In this document: positions 42,980-54,058 of the stretch, piece after piece | Position numbering within the stretch: the stretch's first letter is position 1 | Layout of the letters: every line of letters begins with the position of its first letter | Assembly (NCBI RefSeq): GCF_029051725.1 | Contig: NZ_JAACFU010000008.1 | Location: forward strand, 248,001-312,000 | Source: Bradyrhizobium sp. CSS354 | GTDB lineage: Bacteria; Pseudomonadota; Alphaproteobacteria; Rhizobiales; Xanthobacteraceae | Direction of reading: 5' to 3' | Length of the DNA stretch: 64,000 bases | Position numbers and translations under genes: made by a program | The notes under the pieces: model-generated | Told to the model about the DNA's origin: nothing | Seen by the model: only the letters and a program-made list of their open reading frames with translations | The model's database searches: none

Positions 42980-44416
42980 CTAGAACAGCGACTTTGCCGC
43001 GGCGGAGGCGACGCTCACCACCGGGCCAGCGAACAGTGCGAAGAGGATGTTGAACAGACCCGCGACCGCCAGCACCGTCTTGACTTCGACGCGCACCGGA
43101 TCGACCTGCCCGGCCGGCTCGTCGAAATACATTGTCTTGACGATGCTGAGATAGTAGTAGGCGCCGACCACGCTGGTCAGCACGCCGATGACGGCGAGCG
43201 TGAACAAATTCGCCTTGATGGCGGCGACGAAGACGTACCATTTGGCGAAGAAGCCGGCGAGCGGCGGAATGCCGGCGAGCGAGAACAGCAGCATCGCGAA
43301 CATGAAGGCGAGCAGCGGATTGGTGCGCGAGAGACCCGCGAAATCGCTGATCTGCTCGACCGGCTGGCCGTTGCGCTTCATCGCAAGGATGATGGCGAAG
43401 GAGCCCAGCGTCATCGCGACATAGATCACGATGTACATCAAGACGCCCTGCGCGCCCTCGACCGTGCCCGCGGCAAGACCGACCAGGGCAAAGCCCATAT
43501 GGCCGATCGAGGAATAGGCCATCAGGCGCTTGATGTTGCTCTGGCCGATCGCGGCGAACGAACCCAGCGCCATCGAGGCGATCGACACGAACACCAGGAT
43601 CTGCTGCCACTGCGAGACGATGCCGGGGAATGCGGTCAGCGTGACGCGGGTGAAGACTGCGAGCGCGGCCACTTTCGGCGCCGAGGCGAAGAAGGCGGTG
43701 ACCGGGGTCGGTGCGCCCTCGTAGACGTCAGGCGTCCACATGTGGAACGGCACGGCCGAGACCTTGAAGCAGAGGCCGGCGAGCAGGAACACGAGACCGA
43801 ACACCAGGCCGACATTCGAGATCGTCGCGGCCGCCGCGATGCCGGTGAAGCTGACCGTGCCGGTGAAGCCGTAGATCAGCGAGGAGCCGTAGAGCAGCAT
43901 GCCCGAGGACAACGCGCCGAGCACGAAGTACTTCAGACCGGCTTCGGTCGACTTGGCGTTGTCGCGGTTGGAAGCCGCCACGACGTAGAGCGCCAGCGAC
44001 ATCAATTCGAGGCCTAGATAGAGCGAAATCAGATCGCCGGCCGAGATCAGCACCATCATGCCGAGGGTCGAGAGCAGCACCAGGATCGCATATTCGAAGA
44101 TGCGGCGCGAAGGATCCGACAGGAACTCGGTCGACAGCACCAGCGTCACCGCCGAACCGATCAGGGCCAGGATCTTCATGAATCGGGCAAAATCATCGAC
44201 GATGAAGCTGCCGCCGAAGGTCACGTGCTTGCCCGCGGGCAGCATGTATTCGAGCACGCCGACCACGATGAGGAGCAGCACCGCGAGCGTCGTGACCGTC
44301 TTGGTGGTCTCCTGCCCGCGATAGGCGCCCAGCATCAGCAGTGCCATGGCCCCGACCGCGAGCACGAGCTCGGGCAGCACCGGCGCCAGTTGATAACCTG
44401 CAGTCTCAAAGCTCAT
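42980..44416 (-). CDS. nuoN: NADH dehydrogenase I subunit N
   Basis: The 478-residue proton-pumping membrane subunit of complex I has about 14 spans. It carries the antiporter-like motif region LGLELMSLALYV and AGLKYFVLGALSSGMLLYG, with the Lys-bearing segment IKRLMAYSSIGHMGFALVG. It ends the nuo operon and is followed by birA one base later. Confidence 0.97.
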   Translation of the reverse strand: MSFETAGYQLAPVLPELVLAVGAMALLMLGAYRGQETTKTVTTLAVLLLIVVGVLEYMLPAGKHVTFGGSFIVDDFARFMKILALIGSAVTLVLSTEFLSDPSRRIFEYAILVLLSTLGMMVLISAGDLISLYLGLELMSLALYVVAASNRDNAKSTEAGLKYFVLGALSSGMLLYGSSLIYGFTGTVSFTGIAAAATISNVGLVFGLVFLLAGLCFKVSAVPFHMWTPDVYEGAPTPVTAFFASAPKVAALAVFTRVTLTAFPGIVSQWQQILVFVSIASMALGSFAAIGQSNIKRLMAYSSIGHMGFALVGLAAGTVEGAQGVLMYIVIYVAMTLGSFAIILAMKRNGQPVEQISDFAGLSRTNPLLAFMFAMLLFSLAGIPPLAGFFAKWYVFVAAIKANLFTLAVIGVLTSVVGAYYYLSIVKTMYFDEPAGQVDPVRVEVKTVLAVAGLFNILFALFAGPVVSVASAAAKSLF

Positions 44417-44438
44417 GGCGATATCCTGACCTGCCCGC

Positions 44439-45947
44439 TCACTGGAGCAGTGCGGCGGCCTTCACGGCCGTCACAGCGGTGTTGTAGTTGTTGACGAGTT
44501 GCTGGACCGAGGCCGCCGACATGTCGAGCACCGGCTTCGGGTAGATGCCGAACAGGATCGTCAGCGCGATCAGCGGGAACAGCGTCAGGCCCTCCCGGAA
44601 GGTGAGATCCTTCATGCTCGCCAGTGACGGCTTGACCAGCGCCCCAAACACGACCTTGCGGTAGAGCCACAGCGCATAGCAGGCCGACAGGATCACGCCG
44701 AAGGTGGCGAAGAACGCGGTCGGGATCGAGACCTTGAAGGTGCCGAGCAGCGTCATGAACTCGCCGACGAAGCCGGAGGTGCCGGGCAGACCGACATTGG
44801 CCATGGTGAAGACCATGAACGTCAGCGCGTAGAGCGGCATCCGGTTGACGAGGCCGCCATAGGCGGCGATCTCGCGGGTGTGCATGCGGTCGTAGACGAT
44901 GCCGACGCAGAGGAACAGCGCGCCGGAGACGATGCCGTGCGAGATCATCTGGAACACGCCGCCGGCGACGCCCTGCATGGTGCCAGCAAAGATGCCCATG
45001 GTGACGAAGCCCATATGCGCCACCGAGGAGTACGCAATCAGCTTCTTCATGTCCTCCTGCATCAGCGCCACCAGCGAGGTGTAGATGATGGCAATGACCG
45101 AGAGCGTGAACATCAATGGCGCGAAGTCATGCGAGGCCAGCGGGAACATCGGCAGCGAGAACCGCAGGAAACCGTAGCCGCCCATCTTCAGCATGATCGC
45201 AGCCAAGACCACCGAGCCTGCGGTCGGCGCCTCGACGTGGGCGTCGGGGAGCCAGGTGTGCACCGGCCACATCGGCATCTTCACCGCGAACGAGGCGAAG
45301 AAGGCGAGCCACGCCCAGGTCTGCAGCGAGCGCGGCACGGCGGTGTGCATCAGGGTCGGGATGTCGGTGGTGCCGCCGTTCCAGTACAGCGCCATGATGG
45401 CGAGCAGCATCAGGACCGAGCCGAGCAGCGTGTAGAGGAAGAACTTGAAGGACGCATAGACCCGGCGCGGACCGCCCCAGACGCCGATGATCAGGAACAT
45501 CGGGATCAGGCCGCCTTCGAAGAACAGGTAGAACAGCACGAGATCGAGCGCCGAAAAGGTGCCGATCATCAGCGTTTCCAGGATCAGGAACGCCATCATG
45601 TATTCGCGAACGCGGTTGGTGATCGCCTTCCAGCTCGCGATGATGCAGAACGGCATGATGGCGGTGGTCAGGATCACCAGCGGCAGCGAAATGCCGTCCA
45701 CGCCCATGTGGTAGGTGATGCCGGTGGCGAGCCAGTTCGCCTTCTCGACGAACTGGAAGTCGGGGTTCGACGCATCGAACCGCATGACCAGGATCACCGA
45801 CACTGCGAAGGTGATCAGCGTGGTCCACAGCGCGATCCAGCGCGAATTGCGCCGGGATGCCTCGTCATCGCCGCGGCTGAGATAGACGATCAGCGCGCCG
45901 ACCAGCGGCAGGAACGTCGTGACGGATAGAATTGGCCAGGTCGTCAT
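44439..45947 (-). CDS. nuoM: NADH dehydrogenase I subunit M
   Basis: The 502-residue antiporter-like subunit has the conserved Glu segment LILETLMIGTFSALDLVLFY and Lys/His regions MPMWPVHTWLPDAHVEAPT and MKKLIAYSSVAHMGFVTMGI. Its start abuts the nuoL stop with no gap. Confidence 0.97.
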   Translation of the reverse strand: MTTWPILSVTTFLPLVGALIVYLSRGDDEASRRNSRWIALWTTLITFAVSVILVMRFDASNPDFQFVEKANWLATGITYHMGVDGISLPLVILTTAIMPFCIIASWKAITNRVREYMMAFLILETLMIGTFSALDLVLFYLFFEGGLIPMFLIIGVWGGPRRVYASFKFFLYTLLGSVLMLLAIMALYWNGGTTDIPTLMHTAVPRSLQTWAWLAFFASFAVKMPMWPVHTWLPDAHVEAPTAGSVVLAAIMLKMGGYGFLRFSLPMFPLASHDFAPLMFTLSVIAIIYTSLVALMQEDMKKLIAYSSVAHMGFVTMGIFAGTMQGVAGGVFQMISHGIVSGALFLCVGIVYDRMHTREIAAYGGLVNRMPLYALTFMVFTMANVGLPGTSGFVGEFMTLLGTFKVSIPTAFFATFGVILSACYALWLYRKVVFGALVKPSLASMKDLTFREGLTLFPLIALTILFGIYPKPVLDMSAASVQQLVNNYNTAVTAVKAAALLQ

Positions 45948-48047
45948 TTACTGGCCTCCAAAGCCGAACATGAACCAGGTGATCAGGCCGGCGGCACCGA
46001 TCAGCATGGCGAACGCGTAATGGTAGAGATAGCCGGTCTGGATCTTCACGACGTTGCGGGTGACGTCCAGCACGCGGGCCGAGACGCCGTCGGGGCCGAG
46101 CCCGTCGATGATGAAGCCGTCGCCCTTCTTCCAGAGCTGGTAGCCGATCCACTTCGCCGGGCGGACGAAGATGATGTCGTAGAGCTCGTCGAAGTACCAT
46201 TTGTTGAGCAGGAACTTGTACAGCATCGGCTGCGTGTTCGCGAGCTCGACCGGCAGATAGGGCCGGCGGATGTAGAACAGGTACGACACCAGGAAGCCCA
46301 GCACCATCATCACCGTCGGCAGGAAGGCGATGGTCTCGGGGATGTGGTGCATCTCCTCGATGATGTGCGGGTTCATCTTCACGGATTCGCGGAAGAACTC
46401 CTCGATGCCGTGACCGGCGAACAGCTCCTTGAACGGGAAGCCGGCCAGGATGGAGCCGACCGCGAGCACACCGATCGGGATCAGCATCCAGATCGGCGCT
46501 TCATGCGCAGCCTCGTAGTGATGATCGTCATGCGGCTCGCCGTGGAAGGTCTTGAAGATCAGGCGCCACGAGTAGAACGAGGTCAGGCCGGCCGCGATGA
46601 CCGTCATCAGGAAGCCGTACATCGCGAACGGATTATGCGAGGCGTAGGCGGACTCGATGATCGCGTCCTTGGAGAAATAGCCGGCGGTCAGCGGGAAGCC
46701 GGTGAGCGCGAGCGTGCCGACCACCATCACCGCATAGGTGTAGGGGATCTTGCGCCACAGGCCGCCCATGTTGCGGATGTCCTGCTCGTGATGCATCGCG
46801 TAGATCACCGAGCCGGAGCCCAGGAACAACAGCGCCTTGAAGAAGGCGTGCGTGAACAGGTGGAACATGCCGACCGAATAGGCCCCTGCCCCCATCGCCA
46901 CGAACATGTAGCCGAGCTGCGAACAGGTCGAGTAGGCGACGATGCGCTTGATGTCGTTCTGGACGAGGCCGATGGTCGCCGCGAAGAACGCCGTGGTGGC
47001 GCCAAAGAACATCACGACGGCTTGCGCATTCGGCGCGAGCTCGAACAGCGGTGACAGGCGCGCCACCATGAAGACGCCGGCGGTGACCATGGTCGCGGCG
47101 TGGATCAGCGCCGACACCGGGGTCGGGCCTTCCATCGCGTCCGGCAGCCAGGTGTGCAGCAGGAACTGCGCCGATTTGCCCATCGCGCCCATGAACAGTA
47201 ACAGGCAGGTCAGAGTCAGCGCGTCGGCATGCCAGCCGAGGAAGTCGATGGTCTTGCCGGTCAGGCCGGGCGCAGCGTGGAAGATGGTCTCGAAATCGGT
47301 CGAGCCGGCCAGCAGGAAGATCGCGAATATGCCGAGCGCGAAGCCGAAATCGCCGACGCGATTGACCACGAAGGCCTTGATGGCGGCGGCGTTCGCCGAC
47401 GGCTTCTGGTACCAGAAACCGATCAAGAGGTAGCTCGCCAGACCCACCCCTTCCCAGCCGAAAAACAGCTGCACGAGGTTGTCCGCGGTCACCAGCATCA
47501 GCATGGCGAAGGTGAACAGCGACAGATAGCCGAAGAAGCGCGGCCGGTTCGGGTCCTCGTCCATATAGCCGATAGAATAGAGGTGCACGAGCGAGGACAC
47601 GGTGGTCACGACCACCAGCATCACGGCGGTGAGCGTGTCGACCCGCAGCGTCCAGTAGACCTGAAGATCGCCGGAGAGGATCCACGGCAGCAGCGGAATG
47701 CGCATGTCGTGGTGCATGAAGCCGACATCGACCAGCGTCATCCAGGACAGCGCCGCCGAGACGAACAGCAACGCCGTGGTGATCAGCTCGGCGCCGCGCG
47801 AGCCCGCCGCGGGCGGCTCGGAGACGTGGTGGTCGTCGTGGCCGTCGCCGGGCTCGTGATGGGTCTCGTGGATGACCGACGCATCCTCGGTGATGGTGTC
47901 GGACGCATGGACGTGCGAGCCATGGCCGTGATCATCGTGATGCTCGACCGTGTCGCCCGAGGGGTTGCGGGCATGCGCGCCGAACAGCGCGATCAAGCCG
48001 GCAAGAATTGCGCCCAGCAGAGGCAGAAAGACGATTGCCTGGACCAT
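45948..48047 (-). CDS. nuoL: NADH dehydrogenase I subunit L with His-rich insertion
   Basis: The 699-residue subunit has about 16 spans and the long C-terminal lateral helix. Hallmarks are FFGWEGVGLASYLLIGFWYQ, LPDAMEGPTPVSALIHAATM and IKRIVAYSTCSQLGYMF. Unlike the E. coli protein, the loop after the first span carries 12 His in residues 36-74 (47826-47942), mixed with Asp, Glu and Gly. That loop is presumed periplasmic. A palindromic repeat separates it from nuoK. Confidence 0.97.
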   Translation of the reverse strand: MVQAIVFLPLLGAILAGLIALFGAHARNPSGDTVEHHDDHGHGSHVHASDTITEDASVIHETHHEPGDGHDDHHVSEPPAAGSRGAELITTALLFVSAALSWMTLVDVGFMHHDMRIPLLPWILSGDLQVYWTLRVDTLTAVMLVVVTTVSSLVHLYSIGYMDEDPNRPRFFGYLSLFTFAMLMLVTADNLVQLFFGWEGVGLASYLLIGFWYQKPSANAAAIKAFVVNRVGDFGFALGIFAIFLLAGSTDFETIFHAAPGLTGKTIDFLGWHADALTLTCLLLFMGAMGKSAQFLLHTWLPDAMEGPTPVSALIHAATMVTAGVFMVARLSPLFELAPNAQAVVMFFGATTAFFAATIGLVQNDIKRIVAYSTCSQLGYMFVAMGAGAYSVGMFHLFTHAFFKALLFLGSGSVIYAMHHEQDIRNMGGLWRKIPYTYAVMVVGTLALTGFPLTAGYFSKDAIIESAYASHNPFAMYGFLMTVIAAGLTSFYSWRLIFKTFHGEPHDDHHYEAAHEAPIWMLIPIGVLAVGSILAGFPFKELFAGHGIEEFFRESVKMNPHIIEEMHHIPETIAFLPTVMMVLGFLVSYLFYIRRPYLPVELANTQPMLYKFLLNKWYFDELYDIIFVRPAKWIGYQLWKKGDGFIIDGLGPDGVSARVLDVTRNVVKIQTGYLYHYAFAMLIGAAGLITWFMFGFGGQ

Positions 48048-48060
48048 GATTTAATCTTTC

Positions 48061-48107
48061 CGCATGATCTGGTCGGAAAACCGGTATCCACTTTTCCGGA
48101 TCATGCG
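48061..48107. repeat. Palindromic intergenic element between nuoK and nuoL
   Basis: A 47-bp imperfect palindrome bounded by CGCATGATC and GATCATGCG has an inner GGAAAACCGG and CTTTTCCGG. It is of the same family as 40450-40498. It is unusual in sitting inside the nuo operon. Confidence 0.88.
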
Positions 48108-48108
48108 A

Positions 48109-48417
48109 TCAGCCCTTCATCAGATTGACGTCCTCAACCGCGATCGAGCCGCGGTTGCGGAAATAGACCACCAGGATGGCGAGACCGATCGCGGCTTCAG
48201 CGGCCGCGACGGTGAGCACCAGAAGCGCGAAGACCTGCCCGACGATGTCGCCGAGGAAGGTCGAGAACGCCACGAGGTTGATGTTGACCGCGAGCAGGAT
48301 CAGCTCGATCGACATCAGGATGACGATGATGTTCTTGCGGTTCAGGAAGATGCCGAGGATCCCGAGCGTGAACAGGATCGCGCCGACCGCAAGATAGTGT
48401 CCGAGCCCGATCGTCAT
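48109..48417 (-). CDS. nuoK: NADH dehydrogenase I subunit K
   Basis: The 102-residue, three-span subunit starts MTIGLGHYLAVGAILFTLGI. It has the conserved Glu segments IVILMSIELILLAVNINLV and VAAAEAAIGLAILVVYFRNR. ATG 48417 overlaps the nuoJ stop by four bases. Confidence 0.97.
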   Translation of the reverse strand: MTIGLGHYLAVGAILFTLGILGIFLNRKNIIVILMSIELILLAVNINLVAFSTFLGDIVGQVFALLVLTVAAAEAAIGLAILVVYFRNRGSIAVEDVNLMKG

Positions 48418-49052
48418 TTCACCCACTCCGCCGCGTCAGAGTCCTGGAGCCCCTGCCCCGGCGTCACCTTGCGGATCGCCATCGCTATTTCGGGCGTGCG
48501 CGCGTTCTGAACGTTGATGTCCTGCCGCTTGACGCTCGCCTTGTGCCGCAGCGTCAGCACGATGGCGCCGATCATGGCGACCAGCAGCACCATGCCCGAG
48601 AGCTGGAAGTAGTGGATGTACTTGGTATAGAGCACCAGGCCCAGCGCCTCGGTATTGGAGACGTTGGTCGGGATCGCCGCCGTGATCGTCTTGGCGACGC
48701 CGGGGTTGATGACCCAGAAGCCGACGGTGAGCAACAGCTCGAACAGGAAGATGCCGCCGATCACGAGGCCGACCGGGAGGTACTCGATGAAGCCCTCGCG
48801 CAGCTCGAGGAAGTCGACGTCGAGCATCATGATCACGAAAAGAAACAAGACCGCGACGGCGCCGACATAGACGACGATCAGGATCATCGCCAAGAACTCG
48901 GCGCCCATCAGCACGAACAGGCCGGAGGCGTTGACGAAGGCCAGGATCAGGTACAGCACGGAGTGCACGGGATTGCGCGAGACAATCACCATCACCGCCG
49001 AGGCGACGCAGACGCCGGCGAACAGATAGAAGAACAGCGCGGGAAGGATCAT
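48414..49052 (-). CDS. nuoJ: NADH dehydrogenase I subunit J
   Basis: The 212-residue, five-span subunit starts MILPALFFYLFAGVCVASAV. It has HSVLYLILAFVNASGLFVLM and VVYVGAVAVLFLFVIMMLDV. Its stop overlaps nuoK. A long hydrophilic tail follows the last span. Confidence 0.97.
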   Translation of the reverse strand: MILPALFFYLFAGVCVASAVMVIVSRNPVHSVLYLILAFVNASGLFVLMGAEFLAMILIVVYVGAVAVLFLFVIMMLDVDFLELREGFIEYLPVGLVIGGIFLFELLLTVGFWVINPGVAKTITAAIPTNVSNTEALGLVLYTKYIHYFQLSGMVLLVAMIGAIVLTLRHKASVKRQDINVQNARTPEIAMAIRKVTPGQGLQDSDAAEWVK

Positions 49053-49061
49053 GCTCTCATC

Positions 49062-49556
49062 TCACCGGTACGGCGCGTCGAGTTCGATCGCTTTCGCGAT
49101 CTCGCGTTCCCAGCGATCGCCATTGGCGAGCAGCTTGGCCTTGTCATAGAACAGTTCCTCGCGGGTCTCGGTCGCGAACTCGAAGTTCGGACCTTCGACG
49201 ATGGCATCGACCGGACAGGCTTCCTGGCAGAGGCCGCAATAGATGCACTTCACCATGTCGATGTCGTAGCGCACGGTGCGGCGGGTGCCGTCGTTGCGGC
49301 GCGGGCCGGCCTCGATGGTAATGGCCTGCGCCGGGCAGACCGCTTCGCACAGCTTGCAGGCGATGCAGCGCTCTTCGCCGTTCGGATAGCGGCGCAGCGC
49401 ATGCTCGCCGCGGAAGCGCGGCGAGATCGGGCCCTTCTCGAAGGGATAGTTCAGCGTCGGCTTCGGCTGGAAGAAATAGCGCATGGCGAGGAAGAACGCC
49501 GAGACGAATTCCGACAACAGGAGCGAACGTGCAGTGGCGTTGATGTTGATACCCAT
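49062..49556 (-). CDS. nuoI: NADH dehydrogenase I subunit I (two [4Fe-4S])
   Basis: The 164-residue peripheral subunit carries two [4Fe-4S] motifs, CIACKLCEAVCP and CIYCGLCQEACP, which pass electrons toward quinone. The start MGININATARSLLLSEFVSA at 49556 is normal for Alphaproteobacteria. Confidence 0.97.
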   Translation of the reverse strand: MGININATARSLLLSEFVSAFFLAMRYFFQPKPTLNYPFEKGPISPRFRGEHALRRYPNGEERCIACKLCEAVCPAQAITIEAGPRRNDGTRRTVRYDIDMVKCIYCGLCQEACPVDAIVEGPNFEFATETREELFYDKAKLLANGDRWEREIAKAIELDAPYR

Positions 49557-49564
49557 GACGGCCC

Positions 49565-50632
49565 TCACTTCGGCGCGATGTCGGCGAAGTGCAGCACGCC
49601 GGCCACTACGATCACCATCGCCAGCGACAGCGGCAGGAAGACCTTCCAGCCGAGGCGCATCAGTTGATCGTAGCGGTAGCGCGGCACGATCGCCTTGGCC
49701 ATCGCGAACAGGAAGAACATGAAGAACAGCTTTAGCGAGAACCAGATGATCCCCGGCACCCAGTTGAAGGGCGGCAGGTCCACCGGCGGCAGCCAGCCTC
49801 CCAGGAACAGGATCGTCGCCATCGCGCACATCGTGGCAATCGCGACATACTCGCCGAGCATGAACAGAAGATACGGCGTCGAGCCGTACTCGACCATGAA
49901 GCCGGCGACGAGCTCGGATTCCGCTTCGACCAGGTCGAATGGCGGACGGTTGGTTTCCGCCAGCGCCGAGACGTAGAAGATCACGAACATCGGGAACAGC
50001 GGCCAGACGTACCAGTTCAGGATGGTGAGCTGCGGCAACCCGATCAGGCTGGCGAGACCCCGGACGTGCTGCGCCTCGACTACGGCCGAGAGGTTCAGCG
50101 TGCCGGCGCAGAGCAGCACCGTGATGATGACGAAGCCGATCGAGACTTCGTAAGACACCATCTGCGCCGCGGAGCGCAGCGCAGCCAGGAACGGATATTT
50201 CGAGTTCGACGACCAGCCGGCCATGATGATGCCGTAGATCGACAGCGACGAGATCGCGAAGATGAAGAGAACGCCGACATTGATGTCGGAGATCACCCAG
50301 CCGAGATTGGTCGGGATCACCGCCCAGGCGGCGAGCGCGAGCACGCACGAGACCAAGGGAGCCAGGAGGAACACGCCCTTGTTGGCGCCGGACGGGATGA
50401 TCGGCTCCTTCAGCACGAACTTCAGCAAGTCCGCGAAGGATTGCAGCAGGCCCCAAGGGCCGACCACGTTCGGGCCGCGGCGGATCTGCACCGCCGCCCA
50501 GATCTTGCGGTCGGCGAGCAGGATATAAGCGATCGCCACGAGCAGGACGACCAGCACCAGGACGCTCTCCGCGATCATGATGATCAGCGGCCAGAGGAAC
50601 CCGGTCCAGAATGCGCTTTCGAAGAATTCCAT
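49565..50632 (-). CDS. nuoH: NADH dehydrogenase I subunit H
   Basis: The 355-residue, eight-span subunit forms the quinone channel with nuoBD. Motifs are RRGPNVVGPWGLLQSFADLL, ETNRPPFDLVEAESELVAGF and VEYGSTPYLLFMLGEYVAIA. Spacing to nuoI is eight bases. Confidence 0.97.
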   Translation of the reverse strand: MEFFESAFWTGFLWPLIIMIAESVLVLVVLLVAIAYILLADRKIWAAVQIRRGPNVVGPWGLLQSFADLLKFVLKEPIIPSGANKGVFLLAPLVSCVLALAAWAVIPTNLGWVISDINVGVLFIFAISSLSIYGIIMAGWSSNSKYPFLAALRSAAQMVSYEVSIGFVIITVLLCAGTLNLSAVVEAQHVRGLASLIGLPQLTILNWYVWPLFPMFVIFYVSALAETNRPPFDLVEAESELVAGFMVEYGSTPYLLFMLGEYVAIATMCAMATILFLGGWLPPVDLPPFNWVPGIIWFSLKLFFMFFLFAMAKAIVPRYRYDQLMRLGWKVFLPLSLAMVIVVAGVLHFADIAPK

Positions 50633-50636
50633 CAGC

Positions 50637-52712
50637 TCACTCCGCTGCGGTCAGCATCTGCCCGGAGGCAAGCCGCGAACACTCTGCCATCACGGCGGAC
50701 GCACGCGCGATTGGGTTGGTCAAATAGAAGTCCTCGACGAGCGGCTTGAACGGAGCCTTCTCCGTCGTTCCGCCCTTCCCCGCGAGTTTCTTGATCTGGT
50801 CGGCCGAGCCGGCCTCGATCTGGTCCAGACGGATCAGATGCGGCACGGCCTTGAAGATCGCCTGGCGCAAGGCCGACAGCGAGTCATAGCCGAGCTTCTT
50901 GCCGAGCGCCTCCGACAGCGCGCGGACGATCGCCCAGTCCTCGCGGGCCTCGCCCGGCGGGAATGCGGCCCGTCCGGTCATCTGCACGCGGCCTTCGGTG
51001 TTGACGTAGATCGCAGACTTCTCGGTATAGGCGGCTGCCGGCAGGATCACGTCGGCGCGATGGGCGCCGCGGTCGCCGTGGGTGCCGATATAGACGACGA
51101 AGGTGCCGTCCGATGGCTTGATCTCATCCGCGCCGAGCAGGAACAGCAGATCGAGCGTCCCGAACGTCGTCATCTGCGCTGCGTTCAGCCCGCCCTGACC
51201 GGCGACAAAGCCGATGTCGAGCGCGCCGACGCGCGAGGCGCTCTCATGCAGCACGCCAAACCCGTTCCAGCCGTCCTTCACCGCGCCGACATCAAGCGCG
51301 AGCTTGGCGGCGGCTGCGAGAATCGCAGCGCCGTCGTGGCGCGAGGCCGCGCCCGCACCAACCAGGATGATGGGATTCTTGGCGTTCTTCAGCACGTCCA
51401 TGAAGGAGTGCTTGCCGGCCGCGAGCTCACCGAGCGTATCGGTGCCTGCGCCGAGATGGTCATAATCGTAGGTCAGGTCGGGCTTGGCGCCGACCACGCC
51501 GACCTTGAAACCGCCGGCGCGCCAGCGCTTGCGGATGCGGGCGTTGAACACGGCCGCCTCTTTCCGCGGATTGGCGCCGATGATGAGCAGCGCATCGGCC
51601 TGCTCGACGCCGGCGAGCGTCGGATTGAAGATGTAGGAGCCGCGGCCGAGCGCGGGATCAAAGGCATCGCCGCCCTGCACGGCCAGATTGGCGGAGCCGT
51701 ATTTGGCCAGCAGATCCTTCAGCGCGAACATCTCCTCGACGCCGGCGAGGTCGCCTGCGATCGCGCCGATCCGCTTGCCGTCGGTGCGCGCCGCCTTGGA
51801 GGCGATCGCGGCAAAGGCCTCAGGCCAGCTCGCCGCGCGCAGCTTGCCGGCTTCGCGAATGTAGGGCCGGTCGAGGCGCTGGGTGCGCAGGCCGTCGACG
51901 ACGTGGCGGGTCTTGTCGGAGATCCACTCCTCGTTCACGGCCTCGTTGATGCGCGGCAGGATACGCATCACTTCGCGGCCGCGGGTGTCGACGCGGATCG
52001 CAGAGCCCACGCCGTCCATCACGTCGATCGACTGGGTCTTGCCGAGCTCCCACGGGCGCGCGGCGAAGGCGTAAGGCTTCGAGGTCAGCGCGCCGACCGG
52101 GCAGATGTCGACGAGATTGCCCTGGAGTTCCGACGTCAGCGCGTGCTCGAGATAGGTCGTGATCTCCATGTCCTCGCCGCGGCCGGTCGCGCCCATTTCG
52201 GGAGCGCCGGCCACTTCCGCCGAGAAGCGGACGCAGCGGGTGCACTGGATGCAGCGGTTCATCGAGGTCTTGACCAGCGCGCCGAGATATTTGTCCTCGA
52301 CCGCGCGCTTGTTCTCGGCGAAGCGGCTGGTATCGACACCATAGCCCATCGCCTGGTCCTGGAGGTCGCACTCGCCGCCCTGATCGCAGATCGGGCAATC
52401 CAGCGGATGGTTGATGAGAAGGAATTCCATCACGCCTTCGCGCGCCTTCTTCACCATCGGCGAACGGGTGGAGATTTCCGGCGGCTCGCCCTTGGGACCC
52501 GGACGGCAATCGCGCACGCCCCAGGCGCAGCTCGCGACCGGCTTCGGGCCGCCCTTCACCTCGACGAGGCACATCCGGCAATTGCCGGCGATCGACAGCC
52601 GCTCGTGATAGCAGAAGCGCGGAATCTCGGCCCCGGCCGCCTCGCACGCCTGAAGCAGCGTGTATTCGGCGGGGACATCGATCTCTTTACCGTCGATGAT
52701 GAGCTTGGTCAT
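50637..52712 (-). CDS. nuoG: NADH dehydrogenase I subunit G
   Basis: The 691-residue iron-sulfur subunit has an N-terminal [2Fe-2S] set (RFCYHERLSIAGNCRMCLVE). A His-coordinated cluster region (CPICDQGGECDLQDQA) and a [4Fe-4S] set (CIQCTRCVRF) follow. The C-terminal part is molybdopterin-oxidoreductase-like but shorter than in E. coli. Confidence 0.97.
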   Translation of the reverse strand: MTKLIIDGKEIDVPAEYTLLQACEAAGAEIPRFCYHERLSIAGNCRMCLVEVKGGPKPVASCAWGVRDCRPGPKGEPPEISTRSPMVKKAREGVMEFLLINHPLDCPICDQGGECDLQDQAMGYGVDTSRFAENKRAVEDKYLGALVKTSMNRCIQCTRCVRFSAEVAGAPEMGATGRGEDMEITTYLEHALTSELQGNLVDICPVGALTSKPYAFAARPWELGKTQSIDVMDGVGSAIRVDTRGREVMRILPRINEAVNEEWISDKTRHVVDGLRTQRLDRPYIREAGKLRAASWPEAFAAIASKAARTDGKRIGAIAGDLAGVEEMFALKDLLAKYGSANLAVQGGDAFDPALGRGSYIFNPTLAGVEQADALLIIGANPRKEAAVFNARIRKRWRAGGFKVGVVGAKPDLTYDYDHLGAGTDTLGELAAGKHSFMDVLKNAKNPIILVGAGAASRHDGAAILAAAAKLALDVGAVKDGWNGFGVLHESASRVGALDIGFVAGQGGLNAAQMTTFGTLDLLFLLGADEIKPSDGTFVVYIGTHGDRGAHRADVILPAAAYTEKSAIYVNTEGRVQMTGRAAFPPGEAREDWAIVRALSEALGKKLGYDSLSALRQAIFKAVPHLIRLDQIEAGSADQIKKLAGKGGTTEKAPFKPLVEDFYLTNPIARASAVMAECSRLASGQMLTAAE

Positions 52713-52717
52713 TGTCT

Positions 52718-54043
<1,326 letters not shown>

Positions 54044-54058
54044 GTCAGTGCTTTCCGA

